Notes: generated from the sequence alone by a model not told the origin. Positions 52,239-62,484 are shown, numbered from the stretch's first letter. The stretch: DNA of 64,000 nt from Hyaloraphidium curvatum (GCA_025558095.1 JAIVFI010000004.1:496001-560000), one strand, 5' to 3'. Numbers and translations are program-made.

Positions 52239-53744
52239 ATGGAGGCCAAAGTCGATGGCGGGCCCTTCCCACCGGCGCCGACCGCGATGGACGGAACCCT
52301 TGGCGAATCCGCGGCCGTGTCTCCCTCGGAACCGCGACCGTTTCCAAAGCTCCCGTTTGAGCTCACGGCCCACGTTCTGGGCTTCCTGAAGGATGTCCCC
52401 TATTCGCTCCATGCGTGCATATGTGTTTCCCGGGTCTGGGCGATCGCTGGCACCCCTGTGTTGTGGAGCACTCCGTCGCTCGCCACCTCGCGCTCGGCCC
52501 GCTGCGTGCTCGGTGTCCTTTCTCGGGGAGTGCCGAAGGACTCGATCCACTCGCGTTCCGGCCCGGACCTTTCTTTCCCCTACCACCAGTACGTTCACAC
52601 GCTGGATCTGAGATGGGGCGGGCTGCTCGCGGTCGTGGGCTCGGCGACGGGGCTCCTGGAGTCCGCTCTGCAAGCTTGCGGCCGGAATCTGCGCTCCCTG
52701 CTTCTGGGAATCAACTCGGGCTGGGTGCTTCGCGGCATTTCGCTGCCGACTTTGTGCCCCGGCGTTAACTTCGTCGACCTAAGCAACTTTGATATTGGAC
52801 CTCACGAAGTCAACGAGACCATCTCGGCAAATGCCCGCGGGTTGACACTAATGGACGTGGACATCAACAAACACTTTGCCGTCGACTTTTTCCGGCGCTT
52901 CGATTCGTTGGAGGAGATCGGATACAGCGACGCGTGGGGATCGCGCCTTTTCGAGCCCAAATTCACGGACGAGGAAGTGGACACGATTGCCCGGTCCATG
53001 TCCGGCGCCAAGGTGCTCAGGCTGAGGCTCGGCGGATCCGTGACCAGGCTCCGCGAAGACTCGGCCCTCATGCTCCACGCTGTGGCGAGGATGGCCAACA
53101 ACGTCCGCGAGCTCTATTTGGAAGATACGTTGACGACAAACGACATCATTCTGCTCACGTTCCTGCGCAACAATCCCCGGTTGCGCGCTCTCTCTGTCTC
53201 TTCCGGGCTCCTCACGCGCGCCTCGCTGGACGGCATCGGGAAGCTGGCCCAGAACCTTGTCCGTCTGCGGATTTCACTCCGCACGCCTTGGACCGCGGGC
53301 CAGCTGGCGCATATCCTCCCGCAGCTCCCGAAGCTGCGCCACCTCCACCTGAACGCGAGCACGTCGCCGCCCCAGCCGACCCGCGACCCGGACCTGCTGG
53401 CCGCGGCCCTCATCTCCACGCGATGCCGTCTTTCGACGTTGGAGCTCTTTGAGCCGACGCCGATGTGGCGGGAAATGTGGCAGCCCGTCCTCGCTCGGCA
53501 CGGGCCCACCCTGGACGCCCTCACGATGAACCCGTCGATCGCCCTTTCGATCGACGATCTTGCCTCGATCGTGTCGCTCTGCCCGATGCTGGGCAGATTG
53601 GTTCTGGTTTCCAAGAGCGTGGAAGGAGGTGCAGGGACCCTTGCGAATCCGGAGCTGACGCGGACCGATCTGAACGGGTTCGCTTTTGTGTATGGCGGGC
53701 GGGAACTTCACCGGGTGCGGGACCTGTCGGCAGTCAAGTCTTAG
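52239..53744 (+). CDS. F-box protein with LRR-like repeats
   Basis: Single exon, 501 aa. The F-box at about residues 37-75 reads FPKLPFELTAHVLGFLKDVP, then SLHACICVSRVWAIAGTPVLW, which fits the consensus LPxExLxxILxFL...C..VSK.W..L...LW. The rest consists of leucine-rich repeats of irregular length: CPGVNFVDLSNFDI, LEEIGYSDAW, AKVLRLRLGG, NNVRELYLEDT, NPRLRALSVSSG, LPKLRHLHLNAS. Such proteins are substrate receptors of SCF (Skp1-Cul1-F-box) ubiquitin ligases. The target is unknown. No introns. The start is the first ATG of the frame; a second Met at 52287 is also possible. Confidence 0.85.
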   Translation: MEAKVDGGPFPPAPTAMDGTLGESAAVSPSEPRPFPKLPFELTAHVLGFLKDVPYSLHACICVSRVWAIAGTPVLWSTPSLATSRSARCVLGVLSRGVPKDSIHSRSGPDLSFPYHQYVHTLDLRWGGLLAVVGSATGLLESALQACGRNLRSLLLGINSGWVLRGISLPTLCPGVNFVDLSNFDIGPHEVNETISANARGLTLMDVDINKHFAVDFFRRFDSLEEIGYSDAWGSRLFEPKFTDEEVDTIARSMSGAKVLRLRLGGSVTRLREDSALMLHAVARMANNVRELYLEDTLTTNDIILLTFLRNNPRLRALSVSSGLLTRASLDGIGKLAQNLVRLRISLRTPWTAGQLAHILPQLPKLRHLHLNASTSPPQPTRDPDLLAAALISTRCRLSTLELFEPTPMWREMWQPVLARHGPTLDALTMNPSIALSIDDLASIVSLCPMLGRLVLVSKSVEGGAGTLANPELTRTDLNGFAFVYGGRELHRVRDLSAVKS

Positions 53745-53873
53745 GCGCTTCAGATGTGTTTTCTTGCTTTCTATAGTCGGAAATTGTGCTTCCCGTGGAG
53801 GCGTTGTGATCGTTGCCTCGCCCTCCACGATCAAGGGTCTCCAACAAGTCGCGTAGACCGCCTCCAGAGCGCG

Positions 53874-55621
53874 ATGAAGCCCCGGATCCCGCGGCTATCC
53901 GCGCCTCTACGGTCGCTGGCCCCGCCGGCGGCGCGACCGGGCGGCGCCGGAGCCCAGAAGCGGGCGCTGCACGCGTCGCCCTCCGCCCTCCAATCCCCGC
54001 CCGTTCCCCCCCGGCCCGACCTAACCCCCGAATCCTCGCCGACCATCACGGGCTCCTACGTCGACCGCGCCGACGAGTACTACTCGCGAATGCGCGACAA
54101 TTCCAAATCGCACTTCCCCGGCGCGTCCGGGTCGGCATTCACCCCCGAGCTGCGGTTCCACGACGACCGGAGCGTCATGCCGACGTACCGCGTGCTGGAT
54201 ACCGACGGGCGGGTGGTCGAGGGGGCGGATGATCCGGGGCTGCCGGTGGAGACGATGCTGCGGATGTACAGGAACATGATCGCGCTCAACGTCATGGACA
54301 CGATGTGGGACCGGCTCGGGGGCCCGTCGGAGGCGTGTTCCGGCGACCTTCTCAACTCCGTTCCACAGCATGTACGACGCGCAGCGGCAGGGCCGCATAT
54401 CGTTCTACATGACCAACTACGGCGAGGAGGGGACTCACATGGGCGTGGCCGAGGCTCTCCAACCCCAGGACGTCATCTTCGGGTACGAGGGTTCCCTTCT
54501 GCTGCCGAAATCGGACCTAACGATCACATGGCCGCCAGACAATACCGCGAGGCCGGCGTCCTCCTGCACCGCGGCTTCACGTGGACCGAGTTCATGTCCC
54601 AGCTCTTTGCCAACGACCTGGACGGCGGCAAGGGCCGGCAGATGCCCGTGCACTACGGCTCGCGCCGCCTCAACTTCCAGACCATCTCGTCGCCGCTGTC
54701 GACGCAGCTCCCGCAGGCCGCGGGGGCCGCGTACGCGCTCAAGAGGACGCGGCGGAACGCGGTCGTGTGCGTCTTTTTCGGGGAGGGCGCGGCGAGCGAG
54801 GGGGATTTCCATTCGGCCATGAACATCGCGGCCACCACCGACGCGCCGTGCATCTTTTTCTGGTGGGCTTCCCCGCAGTTCGGTGGCAGTGCCGCCGATG
54901 ACCGTTTTCGCAGCCGGAACAACGGCTTCGCCATCTCCACCCCCGCCAAGGACCAGTACCGCGGCGACGGCATCGCCGCGCGCGCGCACGGGTACGGCAT
55001 CCCCGCGATCCGCGTGGACGGCAACGACGTCCTGGCGGTGCACAACGCCTCGCGCGCGGCGCGGGAGCTGGTCCTGCGCGAGAGCAGGCCGGTGCTGATC
55101 GAGGCCATGACGTACCGGGTGGGGCACCACAGCACGAGCGACGATTCGAGCGCGTACAGGAGCAAGAGGGTGGGTTTCGCCGTGGGGCGGCCTCGGGCAT
55201 TGCCTGACCTTGCCGGGCGTGGCAGGAGGTGGAAGCGTGGAAGCGGTACGACTCGCCCGCGGTGCGGTTCCGGCAGTACCTCGAGCTCGAGCCACGGTCG
55301 GCGTGGAACGAGGGGCTCGAGACCTCGTGGCGGGCCGAGGTGCGCGCCGAGCTGCTCGCGGCCTTCACCGAGGCCGAGAAGAGGCCGAGGCCGCCGATCG
55401 AGTTTTTGTTCGAGGACGTGTTCGACCGCGTCGAGGGGAGGCTGGCGGAGGAGATGAAGGAGAACGCGGACCTGGCCGCGCGGTGAGCTGCATCTCGCAA
55501 AGTTAGGGAACGACCATTGATGTCGCTGCCCACCAGGCACCCGGAGTTCTACAACGTGGCGAAGCACGCCACGAAGGAGGCTGCCATGAAGAGCAGGGCG
55601 GAGCTCGGATACACGAGATGA
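53874..55621 (+). CDS. BCKDHA: Branched-chain 2-oxoacid dehydrogenase E1 alpha subunit
   Basis: Six exons give 488 aa: 53874-54304, 54369-54482, 54539-54862, 54914-55169, 55226-55482 and 55537-55621. A long Arg/Ala/Pro presequence ([20 protein letters not shown]) suggests the mitochondrial matrix. Signature regions: [80 protein letters not shown], the thiamine-diphosphate loop [40 protein letters not shown], and the phosphorylation-loop [18 protein letters not shown]. It decarboxylates branched-chain 2-oxoacids from Val, Leu and Ile. The protein ends with a conserved region [20 protein letters not shown]. Its products include propionyl-CoA, which ties in with the acyl-CoA carboxylase and MMAB elsewhere in the window. 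Confidence 0.95.
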
Positions 55622-55730
55622 TTGCTATTTCGATTCCCAAACTGTACGCAGCTAAGCGTCAATGCACGTCATTCTATCCACGCATGAAGACACAACAACT
55701 CCATGAAAGAGAAAAACAAACAAGGGACCC

Positions 55731-56837
55731 TCAAAGCCTTCGCCGCATGCCGGGCGCCGCGTACGGCGAGTACGGCGTGTACGGCCGGCTGCCTGCCCCG
55801 CCCCCGTTGCCCGAGCCGACCTTGCCGCTCACGTCCCACGACAGCGCCGCCCCTCCGACCGCTGCACACACCATCAGCCCCGCGGCTGCCGCGACGAGGA
55901 TCGCGGGGACCACGACCACGGCGAGCACGGCCTTGCCCGCGCCCGCCAGCGGCCTGCCGTCCACGGGCACGGCGCCGGGGGGCACGTCTGCGGGCTGGCC
56001 GAGGACCGAGAGGGATTCGAGCAGGGAGAAAAAGGCGGGGACGATGCGGGAGACGATGCCGAATCCCAGGAGCGAGGCGACCACGAGTGCCGCCGCCACG
56101 GCCAGGTCCGCCCCGCCCTCTTCGCGGCCCGCGGGGTACAGCCTGTGGTACGCGGCGGCACCGGCGGCGCTCGTCGTCGAGCTGACTGCCGTCAAGATAG
56201 CCAGATTGCGCCACCACACCCCCGAGCCAAAGATCGGGTAGAGCAGCGGGCGGGAGGCCGGCACGACGTAGAGCAGGAAGGCGGCCGCGATCGAGCCCGG
56301 GACGATTGTCATGGCGATGCGCTCCGGCAGCGACATTTGGGGCGCCTCGGGGTAGTAGTCGTGGTACGGCGGCGGCGGCGAGCGGGAGGGGTGGCGCGGG
56401 CCGCGGGGGCGGAGGCGTGCGCGGGGCGGCGGGACGACGGAGTAGCCGCGGCGGGGCAGCGCGGCCAGGTCGTTCGAGGAGCCGCTCGAGGCGGCCGAGG
56501 GCGCGCCCGCATCGCTGTCGGAGGCGTCGCCGGCGTGTGCGCCCCCGTCCTCCGCGGGCGCGTCGTCGGCTGGCGGCGACGCGTCGCCCCCCGCTGCCGC
56601 GTCCCCCGGCAGTCCCTTTGCGCGGTCGGCGTGCGCGCGCGACCGCCGTTCGATGACCGGCTGCGACGGCTCGGGCGCAAAGTGGCCGTGGTCGTCCGCG
56701 AGCATGTCCGCAAGCAGCTCGCCCTCGGCGGGCCCGTCCGACGACAACTCCGACGCGAACGACGCGTCCGACTCGCTGGCGCCGTACTCGCCGTCCTCGT
56801 ACTCGCTGCCGGACTCGTCGAACGTCGCGTCCGCCAT
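55731..56837 (-). CDS. Four-helix membrane protein with acidic N-terminus, unrecognised
   Basis: Single exon, 368 aa. The N-terminal ~150 residues are acidic and Ser/Ala/Gly-rich (ATFDESGSEYEDGEYGASES), then Arg/Pro-rich (PPPRARLRPRGPRHPSRSPP). The second half has about four hydrophobic spans: IAMTIVPGSIAAAFLLYVVP, LAILTAVSSTTSAAGAAAYH, DLAVAAALVVASLLGFGIVS and AVLAVVVVPAILVAAAAGLM. It ends with Tyr/Pro repeats (SRPYTPYSPYAAPG). No family recognised. The start ATG at 56837 is followed by a strongly acidic opening, which fits a cytosolic N-terminus. Convergent with BCKDHA, 109 bp apart. Confidence 0.65.
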   Translation of the reverse strand: MADATFDESGSEYEDGEYGASESDASFASELSSDGPAEGELLADMLADDHGHFAPEPSQPVIERRSRAHADRAKGLPGDAAAGGDASPPADDAPAEDGGAHAGDASDSDAGAPSAASSGSSNDLAALPRRGYSVVPPPRARLRPRGPRHPSRSPPPPYHDYYPEAPQMSLPERIAMTIVPGSIAAAFLLYVVPASRPLLYPIFGSGVWWRNLAILTAVSSTTSAAGAAAYHRLYPAGREEGGADLAVAAALVVASLLGFGIVSRIVPAFFSLLESLSVLGQPADVPPGAVPVDGRPLAGAGKAVLAVVVVPAILVAAAAGLMVCAAVGGAALSWDVSGKVGSGNGGGAGSRPYTPYSPYAAPGMRRRL

Positions 56838-57007
56838 CGCGGGAGGGGGGGGGGAGGGGACGGGGTGATGTGGCGGTGGACAACCATCAACTTGCTCGCC
56901 GAATCTCGTTTCTCGGCAGAAGCATTCGTCGAACGCCAAGGCATGCTACACAATGAAGGAACAGCCCGGCCTGCAATGCGATACAACGAAACCCAGACGC
57001 GGGCGCA

Positions 57008-58599
57008 TCACCTGTTCTCGTCGAGGAACGCCCGCACGTCCTTCCCCCGATCCTCCACAAAGGCCACCAGCTCGTCACCGCCGCGTTGAACCCCTCGGGC
57101 GCATGCGGCTCCAGGATCGCCGCGCGCTTCCTGATCCATCCGGCCACCTCGTCCGGCGCCAGCGGCCCCTCGAACGCCTGCGCGACCATCGCGACGTACC
57201 GCTTCCAGTACACGGGGTCGTCCATGAGGTACCGGATTAGCGGCTGGGCCTCGGGCGCGCTGCGCCGGTCCAGGGGCGTGCTCCCCTTGTGCGCGGTGGC
57301 GAAAGTGAGGTTCTTGTCGAACGGGATGAAGGTGATCTTCCCCGTCGCGGGGTCGTGAAGAAGTTGTGGATCGCCTTGTCGCCCACGAAGCAGTCGAAAT
57401 CCGCAATCGTCGAAGCCAGGCCGAGGTACCGCAACATGCCGTCCACGTCAAACACCGCCTCTAACCCCGCCCTCCACTTCGCCGGGTCTGCCTTGCGCGC
57501 CGGATCGTGCAGCGAGTCGTACAGCCGCTCCACATCGGACCAATCCCCCGCCTCCTTGTTGCTCTCCTTCTCCCAGTGATTTCCGATGAGTTCCCGCTTC
57601 CCCGCGCCCAGCGTCGCCCCTGCATTCTCGGGCTTGTACACGTTGCCCCCCTCCGCCCCGAAGGGCGCCGCGGGGAACACGTCCGCGGCGTGCTCCACCG
57701 CCGTGTACAGGCCCAGCTCCGGCCTCTCCCCGGCCACGTCCAGTGTCACCCTGTACGCCGCCGTGTGCAGCGCCGGGAGCCCGACCGCGCGGAACAGCTC
57801 GTACGCGAGGGTATCCCGCATCCCCGACGGGTCGTTGAAGTTGTTCGCGAACCCGATCTCGCGGAATCCGTGGAACCGCTGCCCCTTGGTCTCGGGATGG
57901 CGGTCCTCGAGCCCGTCGAACTTCAGCTTGAAGGGCAGCGAAAGCGACCCCAGCACGCGCGGTCCCATGCTCGAGACGCCCTTGTACTTGACGGCGACGT
58001 TCTTCCACGACCTGCCGCCGCACACGACGTCAACCGGGAACCAACCCGGCCCCGGCGCCTCCCCCGGAGCCGCCGGCACCGGCACGGGCCCCAGCCCCCT
58101 CGCCTCCCTCTCCGCCGCCTTCCTGCTCGCCGCCTCGAGCGTCGCGTCCTGCGGCGGCGACCGCTCCGTCAGCCCCACGAGCACCTTCGCCAGGTTGGCG
58201 TCGGCCGCCGCAAAGTGCTCGTCCAGGTTGTCCTGCATCGCGCGCCAGTCCCCGGCCGAGAAAGACAGCGCGAGCGCCGGGACGGCGTCCAAAGGGAAGG
58301 CGGCCGCGGAAGTCGGCGGGTTGCTCCGGCGGCGCCATCGCGAGGGATGCGACGAGGCTTCGAATGTTCACAACAAGACAGGAAGGCCATTGCTTCCGCT
58401 CGGCCGCCAGCAGCTCGCACACGCCCTTGTGCCGCGGCCAGTGGAGCGGATGGCATTCCCTGGTGCAGTACCTGACCATCTTGCACCGCGAGCACCGCTG
58501 CATCTCCTTTTTCGGGTCGCTCCAGAGCGCCCTGCACTGGGCGCACTCGGAAGGCAGAGACGGAATCTCTTTCCTCCACGCGATCATTTCCTTGTGCAT
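57008..58599 (-). pseudogene. MYND zinc finger - CotH kinase-like gene with frame breaks
   Basis: One locus carrying two parts. Upstream part (from ATG 58599): a MYND finger, CAQCRALWSDPKKEMQRCSR followed by CKMVRYCTRECHPLHWPRHK and GVC. Downstream part: a CotH-like domain with LALSFSAGDWRAM, VAVKYKGVSSMG, SLPFKLKFDG, GFREIGFANNFNDPSGMRDT, ELGLYTAVEHAA, FDCFVGDKAIHNFF, KITFIPFDKNLTF. CotH proteins are atypical kinases, secreted or on spore coats, in bacteria and many fungi. Three frame changes: near 58300 between MYND and CotH, near 57355 (one base short after HNFF), and near 57080 (one base short before DELVAFVEDRGKD). No GT-AG intron with correct phase fits the last two. Either a recent pseudogene or residual sequence errors. 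Coding beyond 58599 (a plausible in-frame extension to ~58780) is not excluded. Confidence 0.7.
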
Positions 58600-58809
58600 G
58601 GCGGCGTCCGCACCGTCCCTGGACTTTGCGCTATCGAACACCGGGTGGGGGGAAACGACGACGACAAGATGCGACAGCACGTCGTCCACGGTGCCCTCGA
58701 GCTGGTTGGGAAACCGGCCGGCGTCCTCGCCGGCGCCGTCTCCCCGGTGCCTTATGCTCCCTCGCGGCAACACTTCCACCACACGAAGGCACTAGAAAAT
58801 GATCCGCAA

Positions 58810-59730
58810 TCAGGCCAGCAATCTCACGTGGTCGACAAAGTTGGAGAGGGCTCCGTCCATGCTGACGAGCAGCATGGCGTTGAGGTCGCCACGGTCTCCG
58901 GAGAGGCGGCGCGCGCGGAAAATAGCACGGACGTAGTGTTTGCGCGCCTTCGAGTGCCCCGAGCTGAAAGCGATGGGGAAGGGGAAGCCGTCCCTCATCA
59001 GGCTCCAGGACAGGAAGAGGCGGCAAACACGCCCGTTGCCGTTGCCGAATGGGTGTATGGTGACGAGTTCGTAGAAAAGCCACGTCGCGAGCTCGATGGG
59101 GTGCAAGAGGTTGCGCCGCGTCTCGTAGAGGTCGACAAGCTTTGCGACCGCGGACTCCACTTCCGCCCCGGGCAGGTACTTGTACGAGTCCGCGTGCACC
59201 TCTTCGCCTGGGCCCCTGAACCGCCCCACGACGACAGGTTGATGACTGGTTCCGTCGATGGAACCCTCCATGGCGAGTCGGTGGGTGTCTAGGATGATCT
59301 GCGCCGAAAGGGGCGAGTGCGTACGGTGCACCAGGAGGTGCTCGGCCGCCCGCGAAAACTGCCAAAGCTGACGGTCGCTGGACGCTAACGTGCCGTGCCC
59401 GCCCTCGGCATCCCACGGAACGGCGGAGGGTTCCGAGCCGGGGCTGCCTTGTAGGAAGCCGCGGATGCGCTCCATGGTGGGACCCTCCACTGCTCCCTCA
59501 GGAAGCGTACCTTCTAGGCGGTTGGCGTCGAACACGAGTATTTCCAGCTGCCGGCGCAGAAAAATCGGGAGCAGGCGGGAAGAAGCAACGGAATCGGCGG
59601 TCGGCCCTCGAACGACTACTGCGCAGACTGCCTTCGAGTCCTCTTCCCAGCGACGGTCGGGAGCGTCCCAGACGACGCCGTGGGGATAGCCGACGTCCTT
59701 CGCCCACCGCTCGCGGAGCGCCGTCTCCAT
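58810..59730 (-). CDS. Fic-domain protein with substituted active-site residue
   Basis: Single exon, 306 aa. The Fic core motif is HPFGNGNGRVCR at about residue 228, in the family context ELATWLFYELVTIHPFGNGN. The consensus is HxFx(D/E)GNGRxxR; here the acidic position that coordinates Mg2+ is Asn, while the catalytic His and the Arg are kept. Upstream, FDANRLEG resembles the inhibitory-helix motif (S/T)xxxE(G/N) but with Ala in place of Ser/Thr. A flap-like region VVVGRFRGPGEEVHADSYKY precedes the core. Fic enzymes transfer AMP or other nucleotide moieties to Ser/Thr/Tyr of targets; the substitution may change the reaction. No signal peptide or TPR is seen. The stop at 58810 lies close to the MYND-CotH locus on the same strand. 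Confidence 0.85.
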   Translation of the reverse strand: METALRERWAKDVGYPHGVVWDAPDRRWEEDSKAVCAVVVRGPTADSVASSRLLPIFLRRQLEILVFDANRLEGTLPEGAVEGPTMERIRGFLQGSPGSEPSAVPWDAEGGHGTLASSDRQLWQFSRAAEHLLVHRTHSPLSAQIILDTHRLAMEGSIDGTSHQPVVVGRFRGPGEEVHADSYKYLPGAEVESAVAKLVDLYETRRNLLHPIELATWLFYELVTIHPFGNGNGRVCRLFLSWSLMRDGFPFPIAFSSGHSKARKHYVRAIFRARRLSGDRGDLNAMLLVSMDGALSNFVDHVRLLA

Positions 59731-59854
59731 TGTTGCTGGTGGAGAAGCGCGACAACAATCGCGAGCGAAGCTTGCGCGCGCGCTCCATCGTGCACCAAAC
59801 GTCCCCGAATCTGCCCCCGCGCCCCCCCTCCCCCCTCGCCCACGGAGGAAGGCA

Positions 59855-60205
59855 ATGGCGCCTCCGCAGGCCCCGGGAAATTTTCAGATTTCATGCGCTC
59901 TATGTGACAATTGCGTCGTCTGCAACAGGAACTGCAGGCAGCGCGTCGCCCACGAGTCCACGCTCCAGAAGGCCGGCCGCCCTTCCGATTACTTGCGCTG
60001 GATCACCTTGAGCCGTGACGGTGCCGAAATTTGCGGCACGAAAATCAAGGGACAGGAGAAGCTCCAGGCCGGCGACCACTCCGTGTGCAAGACGTGCTAC
60101 GAGGCAGTCCGAGCTGCCTGGAGGGCAGCAGGCGTATGTGACTTTTCGCGGGCAGTTCTTTCCCCCGTTGACGCCCGCCGGTGGCGCGCTGGAAACGGAC
60201 GTTGA
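59855..60205 (+). CDS. Small Cys-rich protein (116 aa), unrecognised
   Basis: Open frame from ATG 59855. Four closely spaced cysteine pairs, CALCDNCVVCNRNCRQR, are followed by ICGTKIKGQEKLQAGDHSVC and KTCYE, giving eight or more Cys in the first 75 residues with CxxC spacing, so a small zinc-binding fold is likely. After KTCYEAVRAAW the sequence becomes less convincing and an alternative spliced end is possible. An AATAAA hexamer 25 bp after the stop supports a transcript ending here. Divergent from the Fic gene (124 bp between starts). Confidence 0.5.
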   Translation: MAPPQAPGNFQISCALCDNCVVCNRNCRQRVAHESTLQKAGRPSDYLRWITLSRDGAEICGTKIKGQEKLQAGDHSVCKTCYEAVRAAWRAAGVCDFSRAVLSPVDARRWRAGNGR

Positions 60206-60612
60206 GATGCATACGCATGCTTTTCATGCAATAAAACCCGTTGGGAAATGCATGGGTAGTGAGATCCCCTGCGGGGGGGCTTCCGGGCCGGTGGGGGCCA
60301 GACCCAGGCTGGAGCACGCGCCCAACACCCCCTCGCCCCCCCGCGCTCCCCCGTCCACCTGGGCGGGTTCCGCAGGCGGCGGTCACCACCGCGGTGACGG
60401 CGCGTGCGTTCCTGTGCGGGGGCGGCGCGGCGCGGCGGCAGGACGAGGCGCGGTGGGGGCAACCCGGCGCCGCTCCCCGTCGGACCTCCCTCAGCGCTGC
60501 ACCCCTCGGCGCCCTCGACCGCAGCCACGGTCGACGGCGGCGGACATGAGAATGGCGGACATGAAGGGGGACGGCGGCGGCAACACGGCTGAGGGGTGGG
60601 AGGGCGGGCGGC
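60206..60612. other. 407-bp gap between small genes
   Basis: Contains the AATAAA at 60230 and then strongly GC-rich sequence with only chance frames. No repeat or RNA gene seen. Confidence 0.4.
60230..60235 (+). terminator. Polyadenylation signal AATAAA
   Basis: Canonical hexamer 25 bp downstream of the stop of the small Cys-rich gene, in a window where A/T-rich hexamers are rare. Confidence 0.5.
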
Positions 60613-61224
60613 ATGCCGGGACCGCGGTACCTTCTCGCGCCCGGCGCTCCCCGCGACAGGTTCGACGCGCGGGAGGCATTTGCCGACAAGGAGCGCGAGG
60701 AGGACACGTACGACGATCTGCCTCCGCTCGAGTACATCGAGGAGGACGGGGAGGAGGGGAAGGAGGGGAAGGAGGAAGAGCAGGGCGGAAAGGGTTCCGA
60801 CGAGGTCGCTGCTCCCGAGCAGGCGGTTTGCCCCGTGCCCTACAAGGTCGCCACCCTCGTCGGCCTCGTCGAACTTCGAGCCTGCCCCTCGGACCCGCTG
60901 TTCCTCAACCACGCCCGGCCCGGGATCTGCACGAAAGCGGACAGGTACGGGCTGCTTTCGCCGCCCTGGAACATCCAGCTGATGCCTGCCCGACGACATG
61001 TAGCGTCGGTGGACCGCCGCTTGGGGACTCCAAGGTGTTCGACGCGGCCGCGGTCGGCGACGAAACCGTGGGCACGACGAACGTGTGGGTCTCGGGCCGC
61101 TTGTCTGCCTCCGGAGTCGGCTCACGCCCACGCATGCTTCCGCAGGTGCGACGTTACCGGCTTTCACGTCAAGCCCATCTTCGGCACGTGCAGGGTCGTC
61201 GACGTCGACGTTCCCCGCACCTGA
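60613..61224 (+). CDS. Possible spliced gene, unrecognised, structure uncertain
   Basis: From ATG 60613 a frame runs through a strongly acidic stretch (DDLPPLEYIEEDGEEGKEG, EEEQ) and VCPVPYKVATLVGLVELRAC, then PSDPLFLNHARPGICTKAD. Around 60960-61030 the coding frame changes without a good intron; the second frame reads LGDSKVFDAAAVGDETVGTT. A well-formed 61-nt intron (61085-61145, GTGGGT...GCAG) then joins to a final exon CDVTGFHVKPIFGTCRVVDV ending DVPRT. The last exon and intron look real; the middle junction is unresolved, either a missed intron or a 1-nt error. No family recognised. Confidence 0.4.
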   Translation: MPGPRYLLAPGAPRDRFDAREAFADKEREEDTYDDLPPLEYIEEDGEEGKEGKEEEQGGKGSDEVAAPEQAVCPVPYKVATLVGLVELRACPSDPLFLNHARPGICTKADRYGLLSPPWNIQLMPARRHVASVDRRLGTPRCSTRPRSATKPWARRTCGSRAACLPPESAHAHACFRRCDVTGFHVKPIFGTCRVVDVDVPRT

Positions 61225-61826
61225 GATGGCCCGATCCGCTGCAAGCTTTAGCTTGGGCGAGCGGGTGGCCGGCGGAATGGGGTAGCCTGGTGGCGGCTTG
61301 GCATAGCAGTGCGTGATGGAGGGCGAGTCTGCGGCGTGGCAGAGCGGAACACACAAGGTGCAACGGCATCAACAAGAGGCCCGGCAAAAGCATGAGCTGG
61401 ATTTGCTCGGGCTGCCAGCAAGGGAAAGGTGGGCACTGGATGGTGATTCGTCACGACCGTTACCATCCCTAAGCCACCACGCTAGAAGATGGCGCCCAAC
61501 AGGCTCCGAAGAAAGCACGCATGAGCAAGAAGCATCAGACGCAGAGCACCGTGCCCAAGCCCGCCGTGGTCGTCGAGGAATCCGAGCACGACTCTGTTTG
61601 CCCCATTAGAGCATGCCAGGTGGAAGGCAGGAACAAATATGAATCTTCTCCACCAGATTGGCGGCATTTGTTCTCGAGCTCGGGGCACACGGGCGGTTCC
61701 AATTGGGGGCAGTGTTTTGTGTGGAGCGCGCGGAGGGGTGGGCAGGCTTTGCCATAACGGGCAGAACGAAACCAGGACAATCACTCGAACCCCAAAGCCG
61801 TTCGCAGCTCCGTTCTACCGAGCGCC
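61225..61826. other. 602-bp gap
   Basis: Lower GC than the flanks, several short frames on both strands, none with recognisable content. Probably the 3' end of the gene before and the promoter of the next. Confidence 0.4.
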
Positions 61827-62484
61827 ATGTCGTCGCCCCCGGAAGCTGCTCAAATGAGCTTAACTAGTCAGCTGGCACGAGTTCAGCTCCCGGGCGGCTC
61901 GGCGGTGGTCGACCTCGACGTCCCGCTCTCCTTCGTGACAGTTGAATTCCAACTTCAAGAGAAGTCCATTCATGCTAGTGGTCAACGGCGACGACAGCAT
62001 TGCGTTTCTGCTCGGGGCCGTCCCTTCCCCCTCGCCGATATCTCGGCGGCGCCCTTCCCTGGACCTTTCGACCGGTGGATTTTGGATGTTAATTCTCGGG
62101 AATGGACAACAGGTTCGTGCTCGTGCAGATGGAGTCGTCGGAGCGCCGCCGCCGCCGAGAGACCGGACCGGGCCTTCCAAGGAGACGGTAAGTCGGGAGT
62201 TTGCGGTCCTCCCACCGGGCTTCGGCCCACGGCCCGCGCCTGCCTCAGTGCGCGGCCAAGTTCGCTTTTGGAGTGCGCTGACCCGGCGTACGCGAACGTG
62301 CGGTGCCTGCGTCGCAAGCTTGATTTTGCCACAGAAACCGAAGGAGTTCCTCAAGGAGCGTATCACGGCTCTGCTCCGCCAGATCGACGAGGGGACCATG
62401 ACTCAGGGCGACATCAACCAGATCAGCACGCGGGTCTTGGAAGTCTACGTACTATTCTGCGCGCGTAATGCGTTGCTCCTTTAG
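61827..62484 (+). CDS. Possible spliced gene, unrecognised
   Basis: A strong donor (GTAAGT at 62188) and acceptor (ACAG at 62334) bound a 147-nt intron that keeps the frame from GPSKET into KPKEFLKERITALLRQIDEG and TMTQGDINQISTRVLE, a helical segment with good coding character. The upstream start is unclear: ATG 61827 opens MSSPPEAAQMSLTSQLARVQ and LPGGSAVVDLDVPLSF but lies in another frame, so at least one more intron between about 61930 and 62110 is needed. Downstream, a splice near 62440-62486 to MAAQKLLPDGGTGNQGVQSV would extend it past the marked end. No family recognised; strand and existence of the middle exon are the firm parts. Confidence 0.35.
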
